DNA of 64,000 nt, from NCBI RefSeq assembly GCF_013385825.1, contig NZ_JACAPG010000021.1:1-64000 (forward strand). The letters are read 5' to 3'. The first letter of the stretch is position 1. Every line of letters begins with the position of its first letter. Positions 1 through 9,186 of the stretch are shown piece after piece. The position numbers and the translations under genes are program-made. Under the pieces are notes generated by a model, which saw only the letters and a list, made by a program, of their open reading frames with translations, made no database searches and was not told where the DNA came from. The stretch comes from Pseudomonas reactans (GTDB lineage Bacteria > Pseudomonadota > Gammaproteobacteria > Pseudomonadales > Pseudomonadaceae).

Positions 1-292
1 TTTTGTTTTGGGCGGTCGAAAATTCCTAACGTACTAGGCGTGGCCATTTCATCGGGTGCTTTCAATCTTGCATTAGTCTGGGTTTTTCCTGCGTTCCCGG
101 CAGTGCGGCGTCAAAACACGTTCGACGCGCTGTGCGCTCCCTGGTGGCTGCTAGAGGCTCATGGGCATGCGATGAATGGTAGGCAGGCATCGCGCTGATA
201 GGACGTGTCAGAACGCGCCTGGAGAGGAGGGGTGGAGTGCTGCACCGCTCACAAAAGAACAACTTTGCAGGTGATGCACTTTTCTACAGGCG
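1..292. other. Left-edge intergenic stretch without a convincing gene
   Basis: I see no supported gene here. Short open frames on the minus strand have arginine-rich, low-complexity translations with no family resemblance and no good ribosome-binding site. The stretch lies beyond the terminator of the minus-strand tRNA-Leu, so it is probably a spacer towards a gene outside the window. Confidence 0.5.
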
Positions 293-327
293 AAAAAAAA
301 AGACCTTGAATTTCAAGGTCTTTTTTT
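293..327 (-). terminator. Rho-independent terminator of tRNA-Leu
   Basis: A 9-bp inverted repeat (GACCTTGAA / TTCAAGGTC) is flanked by an A-run on one side and a T-run on the other. It lies directly 3' of the minus-strand tRNA and can therefore end its transcript. The symmetric A and T tracts mean it could work in both directions. Confidence 0.85.
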
Positions 328-331
328 AAGA

Positions 332-416
332 TGGTGCCCCGAGGGAGACTCGAACTCCCACTCCTTTCGAAAACGGATTTTGAATCCGCCGCGTCTACCA
401 ATTCCGCCATCAGGGC
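332..416 (-). tRNA. tRNA-Leu (anticodon CAA)
   Basis: Read on the minus strand, the 85-nt sequence starts GCCCTGATGGCGG and ends with an encoded CCA. The acceptor stem (GCCCTGA/TCGGGGC, with one G-T type pair), the class II long variable arm typical of tRNA-Leu, the T-arm GTTCGAGTC, and the anticodon loop TTCAAAA with anticodon CAA (reads UUG) are all visible. It is a single tRNA followed by its own terminator. Confidence 0.97.
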
Positions 417-524
417 TCAATGGCGGCGAAGTATAGAGATGAGATTACCGTTGGTCAATCACCTTTCATGGTCAATTTTGACTAATTCCGCTAGACTTCC
501 CGGCCCTGCTAGACGAACTCCATC

Positions 525-1574
525 ATGCGCGTTGCTGACTTTACTTTTGAACTCCCTGATTCGCTGATCGCTCGCCACCCTTTGGCCGAGCGTCGCGCCA
601 GTCGACTGCTAACCCTGGACGGGGTGAGTGGCGTCCTCGCACACCGTCAATTCACTGATTTGCTTGAGCATTTGCGCCCTGGCGATCTGATGGTGTTCAA
701 CAACACCCGGGTGATTCCGGCGCGGCTGTTTGGCCAGAAAGCGTCTGGTGGCAAGCTGGAAATTCTGGTTGAGCGAGTACTGGACAGTCATCGCGTACTG
801 GCCCATGTGCGCTCGAGTAAGTCGCCGAAACCGGGTTCCTCCATCCTGATCGATGGCGATGGCGAAGCCGAGATGGTGGCGCGTCATGATGCGCTGTTCG
901 AACTCAAGTTTGCCGAAGAGGTATTGCCGCTGCTGGAGCGCGTCGGCCATATGCCGCTGCCGCCCTATATAGATCGCCCCGACGAAGATTCGGACCGCGA
1001 GCGCTATCAGACGGTGTACTCCCAGCGTCTTGGTGCCGTTGCCGCGCCGACTGCGGGCCTGCATTTTGACCAGCCCCTGCTGGACGCGATTGCCGCCAAG
1101 GGCGTCGAGACTGCCTATGTGACCCTGCACGTGGGGGCCGGTACGTTTCAGCCGGTGCGTGTGGATAACATCGAAGACCACCATATGCACAGCGAGTGGT
1201 TGGAGGTCAGCCAGGAAGTGGTGGACGCTGTCGCGGCGTGCAAGGCGCGTGGCGGACGCGTAGTCGCAGTGGGCACCACCAGTGTGCGCTCGTTGGAAAG
1301 CGCGGCCCGTGATGGCGTGCTCAAGCCGTTCAGCGGCGACACCGATATCTTTATCTTCCCAGGCCGGCCATTCCATGTGGTCGATTGCCTGGTGACCAAC
1401 TTCCATCTGCCCGAATCCACGCTGTTGATGCTGGTTTCGGCATTTGCCGGTTACCCGGAAACCATGGCCGCTTATCAAGCCGCCATCGCCAACGAGTACC
1501 GTTTTTTCAGCTACGGTGATGCGATGTTTATCACCCGTAACCCGGCGCCACGCGGCCCAGAGGGAACCTTATGA
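525..1574 (+). CDS. queA: S-adenosylmethionine:tRNA ribosyltransferase-isomerase QueA
   Basis: The 349-residue product transfers and isomerises the ribosyl part of S-adenosylmethionine onto 7-aminomethyl-deazaguanine in tRNA, forming epoxyqueuosine. The N-terminus (MRVADFTFELP), the LMVFNNTRVIPARLFG block near residues 60-75 and the C-terminal TNFHLPESTLLMLVSAF block are hallmark QueA segments, and the length is normal. The last 4 bases overlap the start of tgt (ATGA), so the two queuosine genes are translationally coupled. It is the first gene of the queA-tgt-yajC-secD-secF cluster. Confidence 0.97.
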   Translation: MRVADFTFELPDSLIARHPLAERRASRLLTLDGVSGVLAHRQFTDLLEHLRPGDLMVFNNTRVIPARLFGQKASGGKLEILVERVLDSHRVLAHVRSSKSPKPGSSILIDGDGEAEMVARHDALFELKFAEEVLPLLERVGHMPLPPYIDRPDEDSDRERYQTVYSQRLGAVAAPTAGLHFDQPLLDAIAAKGVETAYVTLHVGAGTFQPVRVDNIEDHHMHSEWLEVSQEVVDAVAACKARGGRVVAVGTTSVRSLESAARDGVLKPFSGDTDIFIFPGRPFHVVDCLVTNFHLPESTLLMLVSAFAGYPETMAAYQAAIANEYRFFSYGDAMFITRNPAPRGPEGTL

Positions 1575-2695
1575 GTCGTATGTCGTTTGAACTGCTTGCC
1601 ACTGACGGCAAGGCCCGACGCGGTCGCCTGACCTTTCCGCGCGGCACCGTCGAGACCCCGGCTTTCATGCCGGTCGGCACCTACGGCACCGTCAAAGGCA
1701 TGCTGCCGCGTGACATCGTCGCCACCGGCGCCGAGATCATCCTCGGCAACACCTTCCACCTGTGGCTGCGCCCGGGCACGGAAGTGATCAAGAAGCACGG
1801 CGATCTGCATGACTTCATGAAGTGGCAAGGCCCGATCCTGACCGACTCGGGTGGCTTCCAGGTGTTCAGCCTGGGCGCCATGCGCAAGATCAAGGAAGAG
1901 GGCGTGACCTTCGCCTCGCCGGTGGACGGTTCCAAGGTGTTCATGGGCCCGGAAGAGTCGATGCAGGTGCAGCGCGACCTGGGTTCCGACATCGTGATGA
2001 TTTTCGACGAGTGCACGCCGTACCCGGCTGACGAAGACGTCGCACGAATTTCCATGGAGTTGTCCCTGCGTTGGGCTCAGCGTTCGAAGAATGCCCACGG
2101 TGACAACACCGCAGCGCTGTTCGGTATCGTCCAGGGCGGCATGCACGAAAGCCTGCGCAAGCGCTCGCTCGAAGGCTTGGACAAGATCGGCTTTGACGGC
2201 CTGGCCATCGGCGGTTTGTCGGTGGGCGAGCCCAAGCACGAGATGATCAAGGTGCTGGATTACCTGCCGGGCCTGATGCCGGCTGACAAACCTCGTTACC
2301 TTATGGGCGTTGGCAAACCGGAAGATCTCGTAGAGGGTGTGCGCCGCGGTGTGGACATGTTCGATTGCGTGATGCCAACCCGTAATGCCCGCAATGGGCA
2401 TCTGTTCATCGATACAGGCGTGCTGAAGATCCGTAACGCGTTCCATCGCCATGATGATTCGCCGCTGGATCCCACCTGTGATTGCTACACCTGCCAGAAC
2501 TTCTCCCGTGCTTATCTGCACCATCTGGACAAGTGTGGGGAAATGCTGGGTAGCATGTTGAATACCATCCACAATTTGCGTCACTACCAAGTCCTGATGG
2601 CTGGTTTGCGCGAGGCTATTCAACAGGGTACATTGGCCGCCTTCGTCGATGCCTTCTATGCCAAGCGCGGGCTCCCTGTGCCGCCCTTGGACTGA
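1571..2695 (+). CDS. tgt: Queuine tRNA-guanine transglycosylase Tgt
   Basis: The 374-residue enzyme swaps G34 for preQ1 in tRNAs with GUN anticodons, the step before QueA. Visible motifs are the TDSGGFQVFSL substrate-binding block, the FDECTPYP catalytic region, the GGLSVGEP stretch, the GVGKPEDLVEGVRRGVDMFDC block, and the zinc ligands CDCYTC followed by the distal His in NTIHNLRH. Length is typical of bacterial Tgt. The start codon overlaps the queA stop by 4 bases. Confidence 0.98.
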   Translation: MSRMSFELLATDGKARRGRLTFPRGTVETPAFMPVGTYGTVKGMLPRDIVATGAEIILGNTFHLWLRPGTEVIKKHGDLHDFMKWQGPILTDSGGFQVFSLGAMRKIKEEGVTFASPVDGSKVFMGPEESMQVQRDLGSDIVMIFDECTPYPADEDVARISMELSLRWAQRSKNAHGDNTAALFGIVQGGMHESLRKRSLEGLDKIGFDGLAIGGLSVGEPKHEMIKVLDYLPGLMPADKPRYLMGVGKPEDLVEGVRRGVDMFDCVMPTRNARNGHLFIDTGVLKIRNAFHRHDDSPLDPTCDCYTCQNFSRAYLHHLDKCGEMLGSMLNTIHNLRHYQVLMAGLREAIQQGTLAAFVDAFYAKRGLPVPPLD

Positions 2696-2738
2696 GTTTT
2701 CCGACCCTAAGATTCACTATTTGCAACTGGAGTGCTAA

Positions 2739-3077
2739 ATGAGCTTTTTTATCTCTAACGCCATGGCTGATGCCGCTGCGCCTGCTGCTGCCGGCCCTAT
2801 GGGTGGTGGTTTCGAGTGGATTTTCCTGGTCGGCTTCCTGGTCATCTTCTACCTGATGATCTGGCGTCCACAGGCCAAGCGCGCCAAAGAGCAGAAAAAC
2901 CTGCTGGGCAGCCTGCAGAAAGGTGACGAAGTTGTTACCACTGGCGGCATCGCCGGCAAGATCACCAAAGTTTCCGATGCTTTCGTGGTTCTGGAAGTTT
3001 CCGACACCGTAGAAATGAAGTTCCAGAAGGGCGCCATCGCCGCCACGCTGCCAAAAGGCACGCTCAAAGCGATCTGA
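2739..3077 (+). CDS. yajC: Preprotein translocase subunit YajC
   Basis: The 112-residue inner-membrane protein belongs to the SecDF-YajC accessory complex. After a short Ala-rich N-terminus there is one transmembrane helix (about residues 27-45, WIFLVGFLVIFYLMIW), then the conserved RPQAKRAKEQ cytoplasmic motif and a small beta-rich domain (GDEVVTTGGIAGKI). It stands 43 bp after tgt and just before secD, its usual place. Confidence 0.97.
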   Translation: MSFFISNAMADAAAPAAAGPMGGGFEWIFLVGFLVIFYLMIWRPQAKRAKEQKNLLGSLQKGDEVVTTGGIAGKITKVSDAFVVLEVSDTVEMKFQKGAIAATLPKGTLKAI

Positions 3078-3098
3078 GTAACAACCTTTACCAATCGA

Positions 3099-3119
3099 CG
3101 GGGCGCGCAAGGCGCCCCG
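3099..3119 (+). other. Intercistronic hairpin between yajC and secD
   Basis: CGGGGCGC and GCGCCCCG form a perfect 8-bp stem with a 5-nt loop. No T-run follows, so it is more likely an mRNA-stabilising or partial-attenuation hairpin inside the operon than a full terminator. Confidence 0.5.
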
Positions 3120-3139
3120 CGTTATAAGCGGGCGGCGTG

Positions 3140-5008
3140 ATGCTGAACAAATACCCTCTGTGGAAATACGTACTGATCCTGGCGGTGCTGGCGATCGGTT
3201 TTATTTATTCCGCTCCCAATCTCTATCCTGATGACCCGGCGATCCAGATCACTGGCGCCAGCACTTCGCTGCAGGTCAATCAGGCCGATCTGGAACGCGC
3301 GAGCAAAGCGCTCGTTGACGCGGGTATCCAGGTCAAGGCGGCAACGTTGGCGGCTGATGCGAAGGGCGGCTTGCTGCGCCTGACCAAGGCAGAAGACCAA
3401 TTGCCGGCCAAAGATGTCGTGCGCAAGGCCATGGGTGACGACTATGTTGTCGCGCTCAACCTGGCACAGACCACGCCAACCTGGCTGCGCAAGATTGGCG
3501 CGCACCCTATGAAGCTGGGCCTGGACTTGTCCGGTGGTGTGCACTTCCTGCTGGAAGTCGACATGGACAAAGCCCTCGACGCTCGCCTGAAGGTCTACGA
3601 AGGCGACGTGAAGAGCCTGCTGCGTAAAGAGCGCCTGCGTTATCGCAGCCTGCCGCAGCTCAACGGCGCCATCCAGCTGGGCTTCTCTGATGAAGCTTCC
3701 CGCGAACAGGCCCGTGCACTGATCCGCAAGAACTTCAACGATTTCGACATCGTACCGGCCGACCTCAACGGTCAACCTGTACTGCGTCTGGCGATGACCC
3801 CAGCCAAGCTGGCGGAAATCCGCGAATACTCCATCAAGCAGAACTTGACCACGGTACGTAACCGCGTCAACGAACTGGGTGTGGCCGAGCCGATCGTTCA
3901 GCGCCAGGGTGCCAACCGCATCGTGGTTGAACTGCCAGGCGTACAGGACACCGCTGAAGCCAAGCGTATCCTGGGTAAAACCGCCAACCTGGAATTCCGC
4001 CTCGCGGCTGAGCCGGGTGCTACTCGCGCCACTGCCGAAGAGTTCGAATTCCGCGAAGGCAACCGTCCCCCTGCGTTGATCGAGCGTGGCTTGATCATCA
4101 CCGGTGACCAGGTGACTGACGCCAAGGCTGGTTTTGGCGAGCACGGCACCCCTGAAGTGAACATCCGTCTGGATGGCCATGGCGGCGAACTGATGAGCCG
4201 CGCCACGCGCAGCAACGTCGGTCGCAGCATGGCGGTGATCTTCATCGAGCAACGCCCGGTGACCACCTATACCAAGCAGATCGTCAACGGCGTCGAGAAA
4301 GACGTGCCGGTTCAGACCTTCAAGGAAGAGAAGAAGATCATCAGCCTGGCGACCATCCAGTCGCCACTGGGTGCTCAATTCCGTATCACTGGCTTGAACG
4401 GCCAGGGCGAATCCTCGGAACTGGCGCTGCTGTTGCGTGCCGGTGGCCTGGCTGCCCCGATGTACTTCGCTGAAGAACGTACCATTGGCCCGAGCCTGGG
4501 TGCCGACAACATCACCAAAGGTGTCGACGCAGCCTTGTGGGGCATGCTGTTCGTGTCCCTGTTCATCATCGCCATCTACCGCTTCTTCGGTGTTATCGCC
4601 ACTGTGGCCCTGGCGGGCAACATGGTCATGCTGCTGGCCCTGATGTCGCTGCTGGGCGCTACGCTGACCTTGCCAGGTATCGCCGGTATCGTACTCACCA
4701 TGGGTATGGCGGTAGACGCCAACGTACTGATCTTCTCGCGGATTCGTGAAGAGATCGCCAATGGCATGACCGTACAGCGTGCAATCAACGAAGGCTTCGG
4801 CCGGGCATTTACCGCGATTCTCGACTCCAACCTGACCACATTGCTGGTTGGCGGGATTCTCTTCGCCATGGGCACCGGCCCGGTCAAAGGTTTTGCGGTG
4901 ACCATGTCCCTCGGTATCTTTACCTCGATGTTCACGGCCATCATGGTGACCCGCGCAATGGTCAACCTGATCTATGGCGGGCGTGACTTCAAGAAGTTGT
5001 GGATTTAA
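3140..5008 (+). CDS. secD: Protein translocase subunit SecD
   Basis: The roughly 622-residue inner-membrane protein works with SecF, using the proton gradient to complete export of Sec substrates. An N-terminal TM helix (about residues 8-28), a large periplasmic region carrying the LGLDLSGGVHFLLEV P1 motif, and a block of C-terminal TM helices (from about residue 455, including the GMAVDANVLIFSRIREE segment) are visible. I chose the ATG at 3140; a GTG at 3137 is in frame and would add one residue. The ribosome-binding site is weak (GGGCGG), consistent with coupling to yajC. Confidence 0.97.
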   Translation: MLNKYPLWKYVLILAVLAIGFIYSAPNLYPDDPAIQITGASTSLQVNQADLERASKALVDAGIQVKAATLAADAKGGLLRLTKAEDQLPAKDVVRKAMGDDYVVALNLAQTTPTWLRKIGAHPMKLGLDLSGGVHFLLEVDMDKALDARLKVYEGDVKSLLRKERLRYRSLPQLNGAIQLGFSDEASREQARALIRKNFNDFDIVPADLNGQPVLRLAMTPAKLAEIREYSIKQNLTTVRNRVNELGVAEPIVQRQGANRIVVELPGVQDTAEAKRILGKTANLEFRLAAEPGATRATAEEFEFREGNRPPALIERGLIITGDQVTDAKAGFGEHGTPEVNIRLDGHGGELMSRATRSNVGRSMAVIFIEQRPVTTYTKQIVNGVEKDVPVQTFKEEKKIISLATIQSPLGAQFRITGLNGQGESSELALLLRAGGLAAPMYFAEERTIGPSLGADNITKGVDAALWGMLFVSLFIIAIYRFFGVIATVALAGNMVMLLALMSLLGATLTLPGIAGIVLTMGMAVDANVLIFSRIREEIANGMTVQRAINEGFGRAFTAILDSNLTTLLVGGILFAMGTGPVKGFAVTMSLGIFTSMFTAIMVTRAMVNLIYGGRDFKKLWI

Positions 5009-5017
5009 GGGGCTGCC

Positions 5018-5932
5018 ATGTTACGTACAATCAACTTCATGGGCGTTCGCAACATTGCGTTCGGCGTCACTGTGCTCCTTACCGTTCTGGCGTTGTTCAG
5101 CTGGTTCCATAAGGGCCTGAACTACGGTCTGGACTTCACCGGCGGTACGCTTATCGAGCTGACCTACGAGAAGCCGGCCGATGTCACTCTGGTGCGTGGT
5201 GAGCTGGTCAAGGCCGGCTATCACGAAGCCATCGTGCAGAGCTTTGGTGCCACCACCGACCTGCTGGTGCGTATGCCTGGCGAAGACCCGCAACTGGGTC
5301 ACCAGGTAGCCGAGGCCTTGCAGAAGGTCGGCGGCGACAACCCGGCGTCGGTCAAGCGCGTCGAGTTCGTGGGCCCGCAGGTCGGCGAAGAGCTGCGCGA
5401 CCAGGGCGGCCTCGGCATGCTGATGGCGCTGGTCGGTATCATGATCTACCTGGCGTTCCGCTTTCAGTGGAAGTTCGGTGTCGGCGCCATTGTGTCGCTG
5501 ATCCACGACGTGATCGTCACAGTGGGTATCCTGGCGTACTTCCAGATTACCTTCGACCTGACCGTGCTGGCCGCTGTACTGGCGATCATTGGTTACTCCC
5601 TCAACGACACCATCGTGGTATTCGACCGGGTTCGTGAGAACTTCCGAGTGCTGCGCAAAGCGTCGCTGATCGAGAACATCAACATCTCCACCACCCAGAC
5701 CCTGCTGCGGACCATGGCGACGTCGATCTCCACCTTGCTGGCTATCGCTGCGTTGATGATCTTCGGTGGCGACAACCTGTGGGGCTTCTCCCTTGCGCTG
5801 TTCATCGGCGTTCTGGCGGGCACCTACTCGTCGATCTACATCGCCAACGTGGTACTGATCTGGCTGAACCTCAGCAGTGAAGACCTGATCCCTCCGGCCA
5901 GCACTGGCAAGGAGGTTGACGACCGCCCTTGA
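5018..5932 (+). CDS. secF: Protein translocase subunit SecF
   Basis: The 304-residue partner of SecD has an N-terminal TM helix (residues about 10-30), the periplasmic GLDFTGGTLIEL motif, and five C-terminal TM helices containing the SLNDTIVVFDRVREN signature. It starts 9 bp after secD, and a strong terminator follows, so it closes the queA-secF operon. The length is normal. Confidence 0.98.
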   Translation: MLRTINFMGVRNIAFGVTVLLTVLALFSWFHKGLNYGLDFTGGTLIELTYEKPADVTLVRGELVKAGYHEAIVQSFGATTDLLVRMPGEDPQLGHQVAEALQKVGGDNPASVKRVEFVGPQVGEELRDQGGLGMLMALVGIMIYLAFRFQWKFGVGAIVSLIHDVIVTVGILAYFQITFDLTVLAAVLAIIGYSLNDTIVVFDRVRENFRVLRKASLIENINISTTQTLLRTMATSISTLLAIAALMIFGGDNLWGFSLALFIGVLAGTYSSIYIANVVLIWLNLSSEDLIPPASTGKEVDDRP

Positions 5933-5960
5933 TGGGCGTTTGTTGATCCGCTGATACAAG

Positions 5961-5998
5961 AAAGGCGCGAGTATTGAACTCGCGCCTTTTTTTTTGCT
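5961..5998 (+). terminator. Terminator of the queA-secF operon
   Basis: The stem AAAGGCGCGAGT / ACTCGCGCCTTT with a short loop is followed by an uninterrupted run of Ts, a textbook intrinsic terminator about 30 bp after the secF stop codon. Confidence 0.93.
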
Positions 5999-6055
5999 CC
6001 AAGGCTGGGTATAGCGCGGACGTTTCGGTCCGCTTGTGATGGTCAGGAGGTTCAC

Positions 6056-6598
6056 GTGAACAAGTCGTTGCTGGTTGGTGCGGTATTGGGTGCTGTCGGT
6101 GTGACTGCCGGGGGTGCTGTTGCCACCTACAGCCTGGTAAAAAGCGGCCCTGAGTATGCGCAAGTGCTGGCGGTGCAGCCGGTTAAAACCCAGATAAAAA
6201 CTCCCCGTGAGGTCTGCAAGGACGTCACCGTGACCCGGCAGCGTCCGGTGCAGGATCAGCATCAAATCGCCGGTACGGTCGTAGGCGCCCTGGCGGGTGG
6301 TTTGCTGGGCAACCAGATCGGTGGTGGTAATGGCAAGAAGCTGGCGACTGTAGCCGGCGCGGTGGGTGGCGGTTACGCCGGTAACAAGGTTCAGGAAGGC
6401 ATGCAGAACCGCGATACCTACACCACCACGCAAACCCGTTGTAACACCGTCAACGACATCAGCGACAAGGTGGTCGGGTACGACGTACGTTACAACCTGG
6501 ATGGCAAGGAAGGTTCCGTGCGTATGGAGCGCGACCCAGGCAGCCAGATTCCAGTCGACAAGGAGGGTCGTCTGATCCTGGGTCAGAACCAGCAGTAA
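6056..6598 (+). CDS. Glycine-zipper 2TM (17 kDa antigen-like) envelope protein
   Basis: The 180-residue protein has a hydrophobic N-terminal segment (signal or anchor, residues 1-30) and a central glycine-zipper hairpin (about residues 78-115: GTVVGALAGG...GGGNGKK...GAVGGGYAGNK), as in the Rick_17kDa_Anti family. A C-terminal part ends in GRLILGQNQQ. The start is GTG at 6056, supported by a perfect AGGAGG ending 5 bp upstream. The family is thought to sit in the envelope; the exact function is unknown. It is a single-gene unit between two terminators. Confidence 0.85.
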   Translation: MNKSLLVGAVLGAVGVTAGGAVATYSLVKSGPEYAQVLAVQPVKTQIKTPREVCKDVTVTRQRPVQDQHQIAGTVVGALAGGLLGNQIGGGNGKKLATVAGAVGGGYAGNKVQEGMQNRDTYTTTQTRCNTVNDISDKVVGYDVRYNLDGKEGSVRMERDPGSQIPVDKEGRLILGQNQQ

Positions 6599-6613
6599 CC
6601 GGTTCTACAGGCA

Positions 6614-6644
6614 TAAAAAAAGCACCCCGAGGGGTGCTTTTTTG
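6614..6644. terminator. Bidirectional terminator between the glycine-zipper gene and suhB
   Basis: GCACCCC / GGGGTGC with a 2-base centre is flanked by seven As on the left and seven Ts on the right. It therefore serves the plus-strand glycine-zipper gene and the convergent minus-strand suhB. Confidence 0.93.
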
Positions 6645-6655
6645 TGCTCGCTAGC

Positions 6656-7471
6656 TTAACGCTTCAGCGAAGCCGGCAGGTGCGGCTGGATCGCCGTCAA
6701 TACTGCCTTGAAGCATTTGGTGTTGCCGGCAACCACGTGGCCTTTCTCAAGGAAATCATGACCGCCAGTGAAGTCGCTCACCAAGCCGCCCGCTTCCTGG
6801 ATCAACAAGGCACCTGCAGCCATGTCCCACTCGGAGAGGCCCGACTCCCAGAACGCATCGAAACGACCAGCAGCCACATAGGCCAGGTCCAGGCTCGCTG
6901 CGCCGGCGCGACGAATGCCAGCGGTCTGGCCAACGAGGGCGCGGAACATGCCCAGGTAGTTTTCCAGGTTGTCCATCTGGTCATCACGGAACGGGAAGCC
7001 GGTACCCAGCAGGGCGCCGTCCAGGCTGGTACGACCGCTGACACGCAGGCGACGACCATTCAGCTGGGCGCCACGGCCACGGCTGGCGGTGAATTCTTCC
7101 TGGCGAACCGGGTCGAGTACGACGGCGTGTTCCAGGCGACCACGGTATTTGCACGCGATGCTCACGGCAAAGTGCGGGATGCCGCGCAGGAAGTTGGTGG
7201 TGCCATCCAGTGGGTCGATGATCCACAAGTAGTCTTCGCCTTCACCGCTGCCTTTGTGCAAGCCGGTTTCTTCGCCGAGGATGCCGTGGGTAGGGTAGGC
7301 CTTGCGCAGGGCGTCGATGATTTTCTGTTCGGCGGCGCGATCCACCTCGGATACATAATCCTTGGCGTCTTTTTCGTCGACCTTGATGGTATCCAGGCGC
7401 TCGATGGAGCGGAAGATCAATTCACTGGCGCTGCGGGCGGCGCGCAGCGCGATATTCAGCATGGGCTGCAT
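6656..7471 (-). CDS. suhB: Inositol-1-monophosphatase / NusB-NusG associated factor SuhB
   Basis: The 271-residue Mg-dependent phosphatase has the family motifs GEETG, WIIDPLDGTTNFLRG (metal-binding Asp residues) and the C-terminal WDMAAGALLIQEAGG. The start MQPMLNIALRAAR aligns with the known SuhB N-terminus. In enterobacteria SuhB also joins the rRNA antitermination complex; in Pseudomonas it has been tied to virulence regulation. It is divergently arranged to trmJ. Confidence 0.96.
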   Translation of the reverse strand: MQPMLNIALRAARSASELIFRSIERLDTIKVDEKDAKDYVSEVDRAAEQKIIDALRKAYPTHGILGEETGLHKGSGEGEDYLWIIDPLDGTTNFLRGIPHFAVSIACKYRGRLEHAVVLDPVRQEEFTASRGRGAQLNGRRLRVSGRTSLDGALLGTGFPFRDDQMDNLENYLGMFRALVGQTAGIRRAGAASLDLAYVAAGRFDAFWESGLSEWDMAAGALLIQEAGGLVSDFTGGHDFLEKGHVVAGNTKCFKAVLTAIQPHLPASLKR

Positions 7472-7616
7472 GGATGTGTCACCTAAGGTTGTTAAAGAAA
7501 GCCGAGCATTCTAGCAGAAACTTTCTTCAGGTGAAGGACGACGTTAGCTTTCATGGCATAACCTTAGGCTGTTCTGTAAGATTTGCTCCCCTTTCCCGTG
7601 TCCGAGAGCGCCTCCC

Positions 7617-8387
7617 TTGCTGCAAAACATTCGTGTCGTCTTGGTCAATACCAGTCATCCCGGCAATATCGGTGGGGTGGCGCGAGCCATGAAAAACATG
7701 GGGCTGACGCGCCTGGTGCTGGTCGACCCGCGCGTGTTCCCGCACCACGAGGCCGATGCCCGTGCATCTGGCGCCAATGACCTTCTTGAAAAAGCCCAGG
7801 TCGTCGCCACCTTGGAAGACGCCTTGGTCGGCTGCAACCTGGTGCTTGGCACCAGCGCTCGCGACCGTCGCATCCCTTGGCCGCTGCTGGATCCGCGTGA
7901 ATGCGGTACCAAAGTTGTCGAGGAGGCCGCTGGTGGCGCTGAAATCGCCTTGGTCTTTGGTCGTGAAGATTCCGGCCTGACTAATGAAGAGCTGCAGCGA
8001 TGTCATTATCACGTGCACATCCCATCGGACCCTGAGTTCAGCTCGCTGAATCTCGGGGCGGCGGTGCAGGTGTTGACCTACGAAGTGCGCATGGCTTGGC
8101 TGGCCGCTGCGGGTCAGCCGAGCAAGGTAGAGAAGGAAGAGGTCGCGTCGACCAAAAGTGGCGAGTTGGCCACCATGGACGAGCTGGAGCGATTCTATGA
8201 GCACCTGGAGCAAACCCTGGTGGCCATCGAATTCCTCGATCCGGAAAAACCACGGCACTTGATGGCACGCCTGCGTCGCCTTTACGGACGTAGCTCGGTC
8301 AGCCGGGCAGAAATGAATATATTGCGTGGCATCCTCACGGAAACCCAAAAAGCGGCCCGTGGCGAGCTTCTTAAGCGGAAGGATTAA
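7617..8387 (+). CDS. trmJ: tRNA (Cm32/Um32) 2'-O-methyltransferase TrmJ
   Basis: The 256-residue SPOUT-fold enzyme methylates the ribose at position 32 of several tRNAs. The N-terminal NIRVVLVNTSHPGNIGGVARAMKNMG block, the VFGREDSGLTNEEL segment and the knotted SAM site IPSDPEFSSLNLGAAVQVLTYE are visible, with the usual C-terminal extension. I accept the TTG start at 7617 because the protein begins MLxxIRVVLVNTSHPG in relatives; no strong ribosome-binding site is present. It is followed 2 bp later by cysE. Confidence 0.95.
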   Translation: MLQNIRVVLVNTSHPGNIGGVARAMKNMGLTRLVLVDPRVFPHHEADARASGANDLLEKAQVVATLEDALVGCNLVLGTSARDRRIPWPLLDPRECGTKVVEEAAGGAEIALVFGREDSGLTNEELQRCHYHVHIPSDPEFSSLNLGAAVQVLTYEVRMAWLAAAGQPSKVEKEEVASTKSGELATMDELERFYEHLEQTLVAIEFLDPEKPRHLMARLRRLYGRSSVSRAEMNILRGILTETQKAARGELLKRKD

Positions 8388-8389
8388 AA

Positions 8390-9175
8390 ATGTTCGAGCG
8401 TTTGCGAGAAGATATCCAGAGTGTTTTCCACCGTGACCCGGCGGCGCGCAACGCCTTTGAAGTGCTGACCTGCTACCCAGGCATGCACGCCATCTGGATC
8501 CATCGCCTGTCCGGCGCCTTGTGGGGCATGGGCTGGAAATGGCTGGCGCGGTTGGTGTCGAACTTCGGGCGCTGGCTGACCGGGATCGAGATTCATCCAG
8601 GTGCCAAGGTCGGCCGCCGCTTCTTCATCGATCATGGCATGGGCATCGTGATTGGCGAGACTGCCGAGATCGGCGATGACGTGACCCTTTACCAGGGCGT
8701 GACGCTTGGCGGCACCAGTTGGAACAAGGGCAAGCGCCACCCAACTTTGGGTGATGGTGTGGTGGTAGGGGCGGGCGCGAAGGTGCTCGGCCCGTTCACT
8801 GTCGGCGCGGGCGCCAAGGTCGGCTCCAATGCGGTGGTGACCAAGGCTGTGCCGCCGGGTGCAACCGTTGTGGGTATTCCTGGGCGAATCATCGTCAAGC
8901 CGGACGTCGGCGACGAGCAGGAAGCCAAGCGCAAGGCCATGGCCGAGAAGATTGGCTTCGATGCCTATGGTGTGAGCGAAGACATGCCCGACCCGGTGGC
9001 GCGAGCCATTGGCCAGTTGTTGGATCACCTGCAGGCAGTCGATGGCAAGCTGGACGGCATGTGCGGCGCGTTGAAGGACTTGGGCAGCCCCTACTGTGCG
9101 AAAGATCTGCCTGAGCTGCGCGAAGAAGACTTCGCCGAGATCAAGGACGAGGCCGCCACTACCAAGGCTGGCTGA
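8390..9175 (+). CDS. cysE: Serine O-acetyltransferase CysE
   Basis: The 261-residue left-handed beta-helix acetyltransferase makes O-acetylserine, the carbon skeleton for cysteine. Hexapeptide repeats run through residues about 65-175 (IHPGAKVGRRFFIDHGMGIVIGETAEIGDDVTLYQGVTLGG), with the catalytic His in the DHGMG segment. Cysteine supply fits the neighbouring isc cluster, whose IscS consumes cysteine. A C-terminal tail after residue 190 is longer than in E. coli and its role is unclear. It may be co-transcribed with trmJ (2-bp gap). Confidence 0.96.
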   Translation: MFERLREDIQSVFHRDPAARNAFEVLTCYPGMHAIWIHRLSGALWGMGWKWLARLVSNFGRWLTGIEIHPGAKVGRRFFIDHGMGIVIGETAEIGDDVTLYQGVTLGGTSWNKGKRHPTLGDGVVVGAGAKVLGPFTVGAGAKVGSNAVVTKAVPPGATVVGIPGRIIVKPDVGDEQEAKRKAMAEKIGFDAYGVSEDMPDPVARAIGQLLDHLQAVDGKLDGMCGALKDLGSPYCAKDLPELREEDFAEIKDEAATTKAG

Positions 9176-9186
9176 ATACGGTCTTC

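Noticed and set aside
62..262. 66-codon minus-strand frame at the left edge
   Set aside because: Arginine-rich, low-complexity translation with no motif and no ribosome-binding site.
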